Source of the DNA: Streptomyces sp. MUM 178J
GTDB lineage: Bacteria > Actinomycetota > Actinomycetes > Streptomycetales > Streptomycetaceae
Length of the DNA stretch: 64,000 nt
NCBI RefSeq assembly: GCF_022414575.1
Contig: NZ_JADWYQ010000012.1
Span: 62,001-126,000, forward strand
Direction of reading: 5' to 3'
This document shows positions 18,224 to 26,299 of this stretch, in pieces (positions within the stretch are counted from its first letter, which is position 1; each line of letters opens with the position of its first letter). The translations under genes were made by a program, and so were the position numbers. The notes under the pieces are model-generated. The model worked only from the letters and a program-made list of their open reading frames with translations. It was not told the origin of the DNA and made no database searches.

Positions 18224-20728
18224 TCAGCGGATCCGCTCGTTGTCCGGGTCGAAGGGGGGCGTGGCGTCGTTGGTGAGCACGGTCACGGGGTAGAGCTCCT
18301 CCATGTAGGAGACCGCGAGTTCGTTGCCGACCCGCGCCTGCTCGGGCGGCAGGTAAGCCATCAGCAGGTGCTTGCCCAGCGAGGGGGCCGAGCCGGCGGC
18401 GGTGACATAGGGGTGGTGCCCGTGCCCGTCGACGAGCGCCTCGCCGGAGCGGGTGAGGATCGGCTCGCCGCCGAGCATGTACCGCTTCACCCCGGACGCC
18501 GACGTGTGGTCGTCGACGGCCAGCGTGCACAGCACTGCCGCGGGCTCCCCCGCGCGCTGGTCGAGGTAGGCCTCCTTGCCGATGAAGTCGGCGCCCTTCA
18601 CCTTCGGCCGCTGCATGCCCGCCTCGACGATGGTGCGCTCGGCGTCGAGTTCGTGGCCGAAGGCCCGGTAGCCCTTCTCGATCCGCGCGGTGGTCACGTA
18701 GACGCCGATCCCGACCGGGCGGGCGCCGTACGGCGCGCCCGCCGCGAGCAGCTTGTCCCACACTGCCGCGGCCTGGTCGAAGGAGACGTACAGCTCCCAG
18801 CCGAGCTCGCCGACGTAGGAGATCCGGGAGGCCAGCACGGGAATGCCGTCGAGGTCGATCTCGCGGCAGTTGAGGAACTTGAAGCCCTCGTGGGACACGT
18901 CCGCGTCGGTGAGCTGCGACAGGATGTCGCGGGCCCGAGGGCCCCACAGCCCGATCGTGGAGATCCGGTCGGTGAGGTCCTCGATGAACGCGTCGTCGCC
19001 GAGCTGGTCGGCGAACCACTTCTTGTCCGCCATGCCGTGCGCGCCGCCGGTGACGACCCGGAATTGGTCCTCTCCCAGGCGCATGACGGTGAGGTCGGAG
19101 ACGAACCCGCCCTTGCGGTCGAGCACCGGGGTGTAGATCACCTTGCCGACCGGCACGTCGCACTGCGCGACGCAGGTGCGCTGGACGGCGTCCAACGCGC
19201 CGGGACCGGTGATGTCGAACATCGCGAAGGCGGTCAGGTCGATGACGCCCGCAGCCTCGCGCATCCGCAGGTGCTCGGCGTTGGTGATCGGACTCCACCA
19301 GCGCGCGTCCCACTCGTGCTCGCGCGGCAACACGTGGTCGCCGTACACCTCAAGGAGGTCGGCGTTGGACTCGTACCACTGCGGCCGCTCCCAGCCGACC
19401 GCCTCGAAGAAGACCGCACCGAGCTTCTTCTCCGACTCGTGCATCGGGGAGAGCCGCTGCCCGCGGTCGGACTCGTACTGCTCGGCGGGGTGGACGATCC
19501 CGTAGGTCTTGATGAACGACTCGGTGGTGCGCAGCCGGGTGTGCTCGCGACGCAACTGGTGGGGGTAGAAACGCGCGATGTCGCTGTGCGCGAGGTCGAT
19601 CTCGCTGTGGCCCTGGACCATCCACTCCGCGACCGCGCGTCCGACGCCCGGGCCCTCCTTGATCCACACCGCGGCCGCCGTCCACAGCCCCTTCACCTGG
19701 CTCTCACCGAGGATCGGGTTGCCGTCGCAGGTCAGCGACAGCAGGCCGTTGATCGCATACCGCATTTCCGCGCCCTCGGCGCCCAGCAACTCGGGCATCA
19801 GCTCGTAGGCCTGCTCAAGCTGCGGGTCGAAGTCTTCGGAGGTGAACGGCATCTCGGTGGGGCTGAGCTTGGACTGCTCGATGCTCGGGATGTCCTCCGG
19901 CTCGTGCAGGATCGCCCGGTGGGCGTAGGACCCCACCTCCATGTCCGCGCCGTGCTGGCGCTCGTAGCAGAAGGTGTCCATGTCCCGGACGATCGGGAAG
20001 TTGATCTCGCCGGGCAGCCCGGACAGCTGCGGGCAGGGGCCTACGGAGATCATCTGGTGAACGGCGGGGGTCAGCGGGATGCTGACGCCGGCCATGTCGC
20101 CGATCTTCGGGCTCCACACGCCACAGGCGATCACTACGTACTCGGCCTCGATGTCGCCCTTGTTCGTGCGCACCCGGCGGATCCGCCCGTCCTCGACGTC
20201 CAGGCCGACCACCTCGACGTTGGGCACGCTCGTCAGCGCGCCGCTCGCGATGGCGCCGTCACGCATGATCGTGCCGGCGCGCAGGGAGTCGACCACGCCG
20301 ACGCTCGGCGTCCAGAAGGCCCCGATGAACTGGTCTTCCTCGATGAACGGCACCTTCTCCTTGACAAAGGCGGGGTCGACCAGCTCCGACTCGATGCCCC
20401 AGGCCTTGGCGCTGGACATGCGGCGGCGCAGCTCCTCCATGCGCTCCTCGGTACGCGCGATCTCGAAGCCGCCGGACTCGGTGAAGACACCCAGCTCCTT
20501 GTACTGCCGCATCGAGTCCAGTGTCAGATCGGTGATCTCGCGGGAGTGGTCCACAGGAAAGATGAAGTTGGAGGCGTGACCTGTCGAGCCACCGGGGTTG
20601 GGCAGCGGGCCCTTGTCGATCTGCACGATGTCGCGCCAGCCCAGCCGGGCCAGGTGATGGACCAGGCTGTTGCCGACGATGCCGGACCCGATCACGACGC
20701 ATTTCGCCTGCGGCGGAACCTCTGCCAT
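18224..20728 (-). CDS. Dimethylglycine/sarcosine dehydrogenase (FAD oxidoreductase plus GcvT domain)
   Basis: An 834-residue two-part enzyme. Residues about 1-400 form a DAO-type FAD domain (CVVIGSGIVGNSLVHHLARL; GSTGHASNF, whose histidine is in the place of the covalent-flavin histidine of dimethylglycine oxidase). Residues about 430-834 are a GcvT-like tetrahydrofolate domain. It removes an N-methyl group and passes it to folate as 5,10-methylene-THF. AAGGAGG precedes the ATG at 20728; an ATG at 20755 lacks a site. It heads the etfB-etfA-Fe-S protein set and is divergent from folD, which consumes its folate product. Whether it takes dimethylglycine, sarcosine or both is not decided by sequence. 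Confidence 0.88.
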   Translation of the reverse strand: MAEVPPQAKCVVIGSGIVGNSLVHHLARLGWRDIVQIDKGPLPNPGGSTGHASNFIFPVDHSREITDLTLDSMRQYKELGVFTESGGFEIARTEERMEELRRRMSSAKAWGIESELVDPAFVKEKVPFIEEDQFIGAFWTPSVGVVDSLRAGTIMRDGAIASGALTSVPNVEVVGLDVEDGRIRRVRTNKGDIEAEYVVIACGVWSPKIGDMAGVSIPLTPAVHQMISVGPCPQLSGLPGEINFPIVRDMDTFCYERQHGADMEVGSYAHRAILHEPEDIPSIEQSKLSPTEMPFTSEDFDPQLEQAYELMPELLGAEGAEMRYAINGLLSLTCDGNPILGESQVKGLWTAAAVWIKEGPGVGRAVAEWMVQGHSEIDLAHSDIARFYPHQLRREHTRLRTTESFIKTYGIVHPAEQYESDRGQRLSPMHESEKKLGAVFFEAVGWERPQWYESNADLLEVYGDHVLPREHEWDARWWSPITNAEHLRMREAAGVIDLTAFAMFDITGPGALDAVQRTCVAQCDVPVGKVIYTPVLDRKGGFVSDLTVMRLGEDQFRVVTGGAHGMADKKWFADQLGDDAFIEDLTDRISTIGLWGPRARDILSQLTDADVSHEGFKFLNCREIDLDGIPVLASRISYVGELGWELYVSFDQAAAVWDKLLAAGAPYGARPVGIGVYVTTARIEKGYRAFGHELDAERTIVEAGMQRPKVKGADFIGKEAYLDQRAGEPAAVLCTLAVDDHTSASGVKRYMLGGEPILTRSGEALVDGHGHHPYVTAAGSAPSLGKHLLMAYLPPEQARVGNELAVSYMEELYPVTVLTNDATPPFDPDNERIR

Positions 20729-20750
20729 GGCTGCCTCCTTCGAGGTGACA

Positions 20751-20772
20751 CGCAACTGATATACTAGTTGCG
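20751..20772. promoter_or_regulatory. Inverted-repeat operator in the dehydrogenase promoter
   Basis: CGCAACT and AGTTGCG form a 7-bp inverted repeat enclosing GATATACT. The inner 15 bases AACTGATATACTAGT (20754-20768) recur inverted at 20891. It lies 23 bases upstream of the dehydrogenase start. Confidence 0.65.
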
Positions 20773-20890
20773 AGCACGCTATATGGCAGTGGGGTGGCGG
20801 TCAAGGGGGTCGCATTGCTCAAGCGACTTTTGCGTGCCGGCAAGGACACTCGCTGATCCTTGACAAGGTCTGATCTATCAAGCTTCAATG

Positions 20891-20905
20891 ACTCGTATAT
20901 CAGTT
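20891..20905. promoter_or_regulatory. Second copy of the AACTGATATAC motif, on the folD side
   Basis: Read on the minus strand it is AACTGATATACGAGT, 14 of 15 identical to the copy at 20754-20768. The two copies face each other in the 265-base divergent promoter region. Confidence 0.65.
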
Positions 20906-20993
20906 AGATGTCAGTGATCGGGTGTTCTACGCCCACCCGATCGGCATCCGTGGCCAAGGCACAGGACCGACTTGAAGCGAAAGGAGCACGCCG

Positions 20994-21854
20994 GTGAACG
21001 CACAGATGCTCGACGGCAAGGCGACCGCCGCCGAGATCCGCCGGGAACTCGCGCAGCGCGTGGCCAAGTTGAGCGCCACCGTCGGCCGCCCGCCGGGTCT
21101 GGGCACCGTCCTGGTCGGCGACGACCCGGGCAGCCACGCCTACGTGGCCGGAAAGCACCGCGACTGCGCCCAGGTCGGCATCGCGTCCATCCGCCGGGAC
21201 CTGCCCGCCGACGCCTCCCAGCAGCAGGTCGAGGAGACGATCGACGAGCTCAACGCCGATCCGGCCTGCACCGGCTACATCGTCCAGCTCCCGCTGCCGC
21301 GCCACCTGGACGCGGGCGCCGTACTGGAACGCATGGACCCGGCCAAGGACGCCGACGGCCTGCACCCCGTCAACCTCGGCCGGCTCACCCTCGGCGTCGA
21401 GGCCCCGCTGCCGTGCACCCCGCGCGGCATCGTCGAACTGCTCCGCCGCCACGACGTGCCCCTCGCCGGAGCGCGGGTGTGCGTGATCGGCCGAGGCATC
21501 ACCGTCGGCCGCCCCATCGGACTTCTGCTCACCCGCCGCTCCGAGAACTCCACCGTGACCTTGTGCCACACCGGCACCAAGGGCCTGGCCTGGCATGTGC
21601 GCGAGGCCGACATCGTCATCGCGGCCGCCGGCTCACCCGGGCTGGTCACCAAGGACTTGCTGCGCCCGGGCGCAGCGGTTCTGGACGTCGGCATCACCCG
21701 TACCGACCAGGGTCTGGTCGGTGACATCCACCCGGACGCCGCCCAGGTCGCCGGATGGCTCGCGCCCATGCCCGGCGGAGTGGGCCCCATGACCCGGGCG
21801 ATGTTGCTCGCCAACGTCGTCGAGGCCGCGGAGAGGAACGTTGGCGCCGCATGA
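20994..21854 (+). CDS. folD: Methylenetetrahydrofolate dehydrogenase / cyclohydrolase
   Basis: A 286-residue FolD converting 5,10-methylene-THF to 10-formyl-THF. Family motifs include YVAGKHRDC (catalytic lysine), the segment [24 protein letters not shown], the cofactor loop GRGITVGRP and the C-terminal [12 protein letters not shown]. It starts at a GTG, seven bases after AAGGAG. It is divergent from the dehydrogenase whose folate product it uses, with shared control sites, so it is probably a dedicated pathway copy additional to a housekeeping folD. Confidence 0.93.
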   Translation: MNAQMLDGKATAAEIRRELAQRVAKLSATVGRPPGLGTVLVGDDPGSHAYVAGKHRDCAQVGIASIRRDLPADASQQQVEETIDELNADPACTGYIVQLPLPRHLDAGAVLERMDPAKDADGLHPVNLGRLTLGVEAPLPCTPRGIVELLRRHDVPLAGARVCVIGRGITVGRPIGLLLTRRSENSTVTLCHTGTKGLAWHVREADIVIAAAGSPGLVTKDLLRPGAAVLDVGITRTDQGLVGDIHPDAAQVAGWLAPMPGGVGPMTRAMLLANVVEAAERNVGAA

Positions 21855-21950
21855 ACACTCCAGTCCCCAAGTACCCGCGGTATCCGCACCTTTCAGCAGG
21901 CCTTTCAGAAGACGGAGACGTCCGATGAGCCCCCGCACCCCGGTGCCGGC

Positions 21951-22013
21951 CTCCCCGACCACCCCGACTGGCTGTGGCGCACACCCGAGCCCAAGCGGTC
22001 GTACCACGCAGTG
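21951..22013 (+). pseudogene. N-terminal relic of sarcosine oxidase beta subunit
   Basis: Immediately before folP, and in its frame, the translation is LPDHPDWLWRTPEPKRSYHA then V. This closely matches the N-terminus of heterotetrameric sarcosine oxidase beta (pattern HPDFLWRNPEPKxSYDVVIVG). The following FAD-binding GGGGHG is missing and folP begins instead. A plausible original ATG (21924) is out of frame. It looks like a deletion that joined the soxB start to folP. Confidence 0.65.
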
Positions 22014-22916
22014 ATCACCACCCCTGCCCACCCGGGAACGCCCGAACTCCACCCGCACGGGCTGCCGCGGCCCGGCCGGACACTGGTCATGGGCGTCGTG
22101 AACGTCACCCCGGACTCGTTCTCCGACGGCGGGCTGTCGTTCGCCGCGGACGCTGCCGTCGCGCACGGGCTCGCGCTGCTCGAACAGGGAGCGGACATCG
22201 TGGACGTCGGCGGTGAGTCGACCCGTCCCGGCGCGGCCCGCCCGCCCGTCGAGGAGGAGCTGCGCCGCGTCCTGCCCGTCGTCCGGGAACTCGCCGCGGC
22301 AGGCGCGATCGTCAGTGTCGACACCATGCGGGCAGAGGTCGCCGCCCGCGCGCTGGACGCGGGTGCCCGGCTGGTCAACGACGTCTCGGGGGGTCTCGCA
22401 GACCCTGTGATGCTGCCGTTGGCAGCCGGGGCGGGCACGCCGTACGTGATGATGCACTGGCGTGGGCACTCCGCCGGCATGCAGGCGAACGCCCGCTACG
22501 ACGACGTCGTCAGCGATGTGCTCGACGAGCTCCGCCTGAGGATCGAGGCCGCGCTGGAGGCGGGGATCCGGCCCGGCTGCCTGATCGTCGACCCCGGCCT
22601 CGGCTTCGCCAAGGCGCCCGAGCACAACTGGGAGTTGCTGGGTCGCCTCGGGGAGGTCCGTGCCCTGGGCCACCCCGTTCTCGTGGGCGCGTCACGCAAG
22701 TCGTTCCTGGGCCAGCTGCTGGCGGACCGGACGACGGGACAGCCGCGTCCGGCGCGACAGCGTGATGCCGCGACCGCCGCCGTGTCCGTTCTCGCCGCGG
22801 CGCAGGGCGTGTGGTGCCTGCGGGTGCACGATGTCGCCTCGACGCTCGACGCGGTACGGGTGACGGCACGCTGGGGCGTGGAGGCGGCGGCGTCGGCGTC
22901 GTCGCCGCCGGGCTGA
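22011..22916 (+). CDS. folP: Dihydropteroate synthase
   Basis: A 301-residue dihydropteroate synthase, joining pterin diphosphate and p-aminobenzoate. Motifs seen: MGVVNVTPDSFSDGG, VDVGGESTRPGA, SVDTMRAEVA, LVNDVSGG, PGLGFAKAPEHNW and GASRKSFLG. All substrate-binding loops are intact. The GTG start at 22011 is uncertain because the frame runs upstream into the sarcosine oxidase relic, and no good ribosome binding site is visible. It lies 156 bases after folD and is presumably co-transcribed. It is away from the usual fol cluster, so it may be a second copy that supplies folate during methyl-group oxidation. Confidence 0.9.
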   Translation: MITTPAHPGTPELHPHGLPRPGRTLVMGVVNVTPDSFSDGGLSFAADAAVAHGLALLEQGADIVDVGGESTRPGAARPPVEEELRRVLPVVRELAAAGAIVSVDTMRAEVAARALDAGARLVNDVSGGLADPVMLPLAAGAGTPYVMMHWRGHSAGMQANARYDDVVSDVLDELRLRIEAALEAGIRPGCLIVDPGLGFAKAPEHNWELLGRLGEVRALGHPVLVGASRKSFLGQLLADRTTGQPRPARQRDAATAAVSVLAAAQGVWCLRVHDVASTLDAVRVTARWGVEAAASASSPPG

Positions 22917-22933
22917 GGGCCCCGGCTCAGCCC
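22910..22933. terminator. Short hairpin over the convergent stops of folP and iclR copy 2
   Basis: GGGCTGAG and CTCAGCCC form an 8-bp stem with an 8-base loop that includes both stop regions. It is a compact bidirectional terminator candidate. Confidence 0.55.
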
Positions 22934-23724
22934 AGATAGCCCATCCGGCGGCTGACCTCCTCCGCACCCCTGATCAGCGCGGGCCCGAGTCCGTGGATGC
23001 GCTCCTCGGTGAAGCGGTACGTGGGGCCGGAGGCACTGAGGGCGGCGATGACGTCGCCGTCTCGGGAGCGGATCGGGGCCGCCATGGCGTGCAGTCCGAT
23101 CTCGAGTTCCTCCAGCGCCACCGCGTACCCGCGCTCCCGCGCCTCGGCGAGGTTCTTCTCCAGCTTCGTCCTGGCGATCAGGGTGTGCGGCGTGAGCTTC
23201 TGCGTCCCCGACGCCGCGAGCACGTCGGTGCGCTCCTCCTCCGGCAGGTGGGCCAGCAGGATCTTGCCGCTCGACGTGGCGTGCACCGGCGTGAGCTTCC
23301 CGATCCAGTTGTGCGTGCCCACCGCGCCCGGGCCGCGTACCTGGTAGAGGTTGACCGCGTAGTGCTCCTGCAGGACCGCGATGTTGACCGTCTCGCCGAT
23401 CTCCTCGCTGAGCCGCTCGCACACCGGCCGGCTCTGCTGGGTGATGTCGAGACGACCGGTGACCGCGCCGGCGAGGCGCACGATCCCGAAGCCGAGCCGG
23501 TACTTGCCCCGCTCGGCCGTCTGCTCGACCAGACCGCGCGCCTCCAGCGCCCCGAGCAGACGGAACGCGGTCGACTTGTGGACGTCGAGCTCCGCGGCCA
23601 CCTCGCTGACACCCGCCTCGCCGCGCTGGGCCAGGATCTCCAGGACGCTCACGGCACGGTCGACGGACTGCACCCCGCTCGGCGCGGGGCCTGCTGTTTC
23701 GCCATCTGCAATGTGGTTGCCCAT
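22927..23724 (-). CDS. IclR-family regulator, copy 2
   Basis: A 265-residue IclR regulator nearly collinear with copy 1 at 11411-12208. The winged helix (VDRAVSVLEILAQRGEAGVS) and recognition helix VHKSTAFRLLGALE are shared. The effector domain has HATSSGKILLAHLPEEERTD and differs modestly from copy 1. It ends SRRMGYLG. Its start codon lies inside a single 17-bp half-site (23716-23732), so it probably represses itself. With both copies recognising the same DNA, they may respond to different ligands or form mixed oligomers. Confidence 0.9.
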   Translation of the reverse strand: MGNHIADGETAGPAPSGVQSVDRAVSVLEILAQRGEAGVSEVAAELDVHKSTAFRLLGALEARGLVEQTAERGKYRLGFGIVRLAGAVTGRLDITQQSRPVCERLSEEIGETVNIAVLQEHYAVNLYQVRGPGAVGTHNWIGKLTPVHATSSGKILLAHLPEEERTDVLAASGTQKLTPHTLIARTKLEKNLAEARERGYAVALEELEIGLHAMAAPIRSRDGDVIAALSASGPTYRFTEERIHGLGPALIRGAEEVSRRMGYLG

Positions 23725-23732
23725 AGCGCAAC
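23716..23732. promoter_or_regulatory. Single 17-bp half-operator over the start of iclR copy 2
   Basis: GTTGCCCATAGCGCAAC, with only one mismatch to a palindrome of GTTGCG and CGCAAC. No second half is found two bases to either side. Confidence 0.65.
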
Positions 23733-23844
23733 TGTACGCGATCGTGGTGTGCGGCGAGGGGTGTCACGGTGACTGGACAGGGTGCCAGTCGGGCACTTGG
23801 GAGCGGCTGTGTCTGCGTCTTCGCACAGTAAGGTCGGCCGTTCG

Positions 23845-24717
23845 TCAGCGGAAGACCACTGTGCAGTTCCCGTTCACGAGTACACGGTTCTGGCTGTGCC
23901 ACTCCACGGCACGGGCGAGTACCTGGGCCTCGACGTCGCGGCCGATGGTGACCAGCTCGTCAGGGGCGCGCGAGTGGTCCACGCGCACAACGTCCTGCTC
24001 GATGATCGGGCCTTCGTCGAGGTCGGGCGTGACGTAGTGCGCCGTGGCCCCGACGAGCTTCACCCCGCGCCGGTGTGCCTGGACGTACGGCCGGGCCCCC
24101 TTGAAGCTCGGCAGGAAGGAGTGGTGGATGTTGATGGCCCGGCCGTCGAGCTGCTTGCACAGGTCGTCGGAGAGGATCTGCATATAGCGGGCCAGTACCA
24201 CCAGGTCGATGTTCAGCTCGTCCACGAGCTCCAGCAGCCGTGCCTCGGCCTCCGCCTTGGTCTCCTTGGTCACCGGGATGTGGTGGAAGGGGATGCCGTA
24301 GCTCTGCGCCAGTGCCTCGAATTGGCGGTGGTTGGAGACGATCGCGGGGATCTCGATGTTGAGCGCGCCTGTGGACTTGCGGAAGAGCAGGTCGTTCAGG
24401 CAGTGGCCGAACTTCGACACCATGATCAGTGTGCGCGTCGGGGTCGAGGCGTCGTGCAGTTGCCAGTTGATCCCGTACGTCTGGCTGACCGGGCCGAAAC
24501 CAGTGCGCAGGTCCTGCAGCGAGACGCCGGGATCCGAGACGTCGAAGTGCATCCGCATGAAGAAGCGGTCCTGCAGTCGGTCGTCGAACTGCCGACTCTC
24601 CAGGATGTTGCCGGAGTGGTCCACGAGAAAGCTGGTCACGGCGTGGACGAGGCCGGCCTGGTCGGGGCACGACAGGGTGAGGACGAACTCGCTGCCGGGC
24701 TGCGGTCGAGGAGACAT
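23845..24717 (-). CDS. purU: Formyltetrahydrofolate deformylase
   Basis: A 290-residue PurU hydrolysing 10-formyl-THF to THF and formate. An N-terminal ACT domain (residues about 8-85, FVLTLSCPDQAGLVHAVTSF) is followed by the formyltransferase fold with RYMQILS, INIHHSFLPSFKGARPYVQA and the catalytic aspartate segment ATAHYVTPDLDEGPIIEQD. The ATG at 24717 follows GGAGG by five bases. With the dehydrogenase and FolD it completes methyl group to formate, which releases free THF. A 36-bp operator lies 20 bases upstream. Confidence 0.93.
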   Translation of the reverse strand: MSPRPQPGSEFVLTLSCPDQAGLVHAVTSFLVDHSGNILESRQFDDRLQDRFFMRMHFDVSDPGVSLQDLRTGFGPVSQTYGINWQLHDASTPTRTLIMVSKFGHCLNDLLFRKSTGALNIEIPAIVSNHRQFEALAQSYGIPFHHIPVTKETKAEAEARLLELVDELNIDLVVLARYMQILSDDLCKQLDGRAINIHHSFLPSFKGARPYVQAHRRGVKLVGATAHYVTPDLDEGPIIEQDVVRVDHSRAPDELVTIGRDVEAQVLARAVEWHSQNRVLVNGNCTVVFR

Positions 24718-24736
24718 GCCATCCTCCGTCGTCACT

Positions 24737-24772
24737 GGTGCGTATTGCGAAACATAATGAGCGATACGCAAC
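24737..24772. promoter_or_regulatory. 36-bp tandem operator, copy 9, purU promoter
   Basis: On the minus strand the first half is GTTGCGTATCGCTCATT; on the plus strand the other half is GGTGCGTATTGCGAAAC; they are two bases apart. It ends 20 bases before the purU start. Confidence 0.75.
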
Positions 24773-24955
24773 ATGCTCCACTGCGGACGACCGGGCGGTC
24801 AAGAGGTGATGTGCAGCGGGCCGGCGCGCCTTTCGGCGGGCTGAGGGGTTCGCTCGACCGGCGACGACGGCTTGGACGTGCTTGCGGCCCTCACTGCGCT
24901 TTTGGGGTGAGCCGGCGCCGTGACCGTGGGCGCCCGGACTCCCCGGTCTGCGAAT

Positions 24956-24972
24956 GTTGCGAATCGCGCAAC
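24956..24972. promoter_or_regulatory. Single perfect half-operator between purU and reductase copy 2
   Basis: GTTGCGAATCGCGCAAC, extended to a perfect 21-bp palindrome (24954-24974, arms ATGTTGCG and CGCAACAT). It is 140 bases upstream of the reductase and is the most symmetrical copy in the window. Confidence 0.7.
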
Positions 24973-25039
24973 ATCGAGCATCATAAGAAGTTGATATGCG
25001 CCGCCTCCCTTGACATCGCCCGCGCCGCGTGGAAAGCAT

Positions 25040-25075
25040 GTTGCGTATAGCGATTGAAGTTGTGTTATGCGAGAC
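25040..25075. promoter_or_regulatory. 36-bp tandem operator, copy 10, reductase copy 2 promoter
   Basis: Half-sites GTTGCGTATAGCGATTG and, on the other strand, the weaker GTCTCGCATAACACAAC, two bases apart. It ends 20 bases before the reductase ATG. Confidence 0.7.
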
Positions 25076-25095
25076 ACTCTCCATCTGGAGCCGGC

Positions 25096-26277
25096 ATGAG
25101 GAGCATCACCGTCGTCGGAGCGTCGCTGGCAGGCCTGAGCACGGTCCGCGCGCTGCGCGCAGAGGGCTACGACGGCGAGATCGTCGTCGTGGGGGAGGAG
25201 CGCCACACCCCCTACGATCGACCCCCGCTGTCCAAGGACTTCCTCAAGGGCGACATCGACGCCGACGCGCTCAAGCTGGGCGACGCGGACGAGTACGAGG
25301 TCCTGGACGCGCACTGGCTGCTCGGCGAGCGCGCGGTGCGGCTCGACCCCGTCGCCCGCACCGTCACCCTGGCCTCCGGACGGCATGTGCGCACCGACGG
25401 CGTCGTCGTCGCGACCGGCGCCACCCCCCGCACCCTCCCCGGCGCGGACGGCCTGGCCGGTGTCCACACCCTGCGCACCCTGGACGACGCCCAGGCCCTG
25501 CGTGCCGAACTGCTGGACGGCCTGCCCCGGGTCGTCGTCATCGGCGCAGGGCCCATCGGCGCCGAGGTGGCGTCCACCGCACACCGGCTCGGCCTGCACG
25601 TCACCGTCGTCGAGGCGCTCGACGTACCCCTGGAGCGCCAGCTCGGGCGCGAGATGGGGCTGGTGTGCTCCTCGCTCCACAGCGATCACGGGGTCCGGCT
25701 GCTGTGCGGAACCGGCGCGGCGGAACTCGTCGGCGAGGGCCGGGTCACGGGCGTACGGCTGGCGGACGGACGCCTGCTGCCCGCCGACATCGTCGTGGTC
25801 GGGGTGGGCGTCCGGCCCAACACCGGCTGGCTCGCCGGCTCCGGGGTGCGGGTGGACGACGGCGTGGTCTGCGACGCCGGCTGCTCGACCGGTGTCCCGG
25901 GTGTGGTCGCCGTCGGCGACGTCGCCCGCTGCCCCAACCCGTTCACCGGACGGCACGCCCGCATCGAGCACTGGAGCAACGCCATCGAGCAGGCGAAGAC
26001 CGCCGCCCGCACACTGCTGACCGGTGTCTCGGCCGCCGCCCCGCTCACCGCGCCGTACTTCTGGTCCGACCAGTACCAGGTGCGCATCCAGGTCGCCGGA
26101 CACGTCGCCCCCGGCGCCGAGCCCGAGGTCGTCGAGGGAGACATCGACAGCCGCACCTTCACCGCCGTCTACCGGCGCGAGGGCGCCCCCGTCGCCGTCC
26201 TCTCCCTCAACCAGCCGAAGTTCTTCAACCGCCTCCGCCGCACCCTCGCCCCCGCCGCCACGGCCGTCGTGTCATGA
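25096..26277 (+). CDS. FAD-dependent NAD(P)H-ferredoxin reductase, copy 2
   Basis: A 393-residue paralogue of the reductase at 8974-10137 with the same layout: FAD fold (VVGASLAGLSTVRALRAEGYDG), NAD fold (VVVIGAGPIGAEVASTAHRLGL), VVAVGDVARCPNPFTG and PYFWSDQYQVRIQ near the end. ATG 25096 has GGAG five bases upstream. It has its own operator but no ferredoxin gene. Either it serves the same Rieske ferredoxin as a second electron entry, or its own partner was lost. It is followed at 22 bases by glyA. Confidence 0.88.
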   Translation: MRSITVVGASLAGLSTVRALRAEGYDGEIVVVGEERHTPYDRPPLSKDFLKGDIDADALKLGDADEYEVLDAHWLLGERAVRLDPVARTVTLASGRHVRTDGVVVATGATPRTLPGADGLAGVHTLRTLDDAQALRAELLDGLPRVVVIGAGPIGAEVASTAHRLGLHVTVVEALDVPLERQLGREMGLVCSSLHSDHGVRLLCGTGAAELVGEGRVTGVRLADGRLLPADIVVVGVGVRPNTGWLAGSGVRVDDGVVCDAGCSTGVPGVVAVGDVARCPNPFTGRHARIEHWSNAIEQAKTAARTLLTGVSAAAPLTAPYFWSDQYQVRIQVAGHVAPGAEPEVVEGDIDSRTFTAVYRREGAPVAVLSLNQPKFFNRLRRTLAPAATAVVS

Positions 26278-26299
26278 GTTCCGGTGAAGGAGACCGCCG

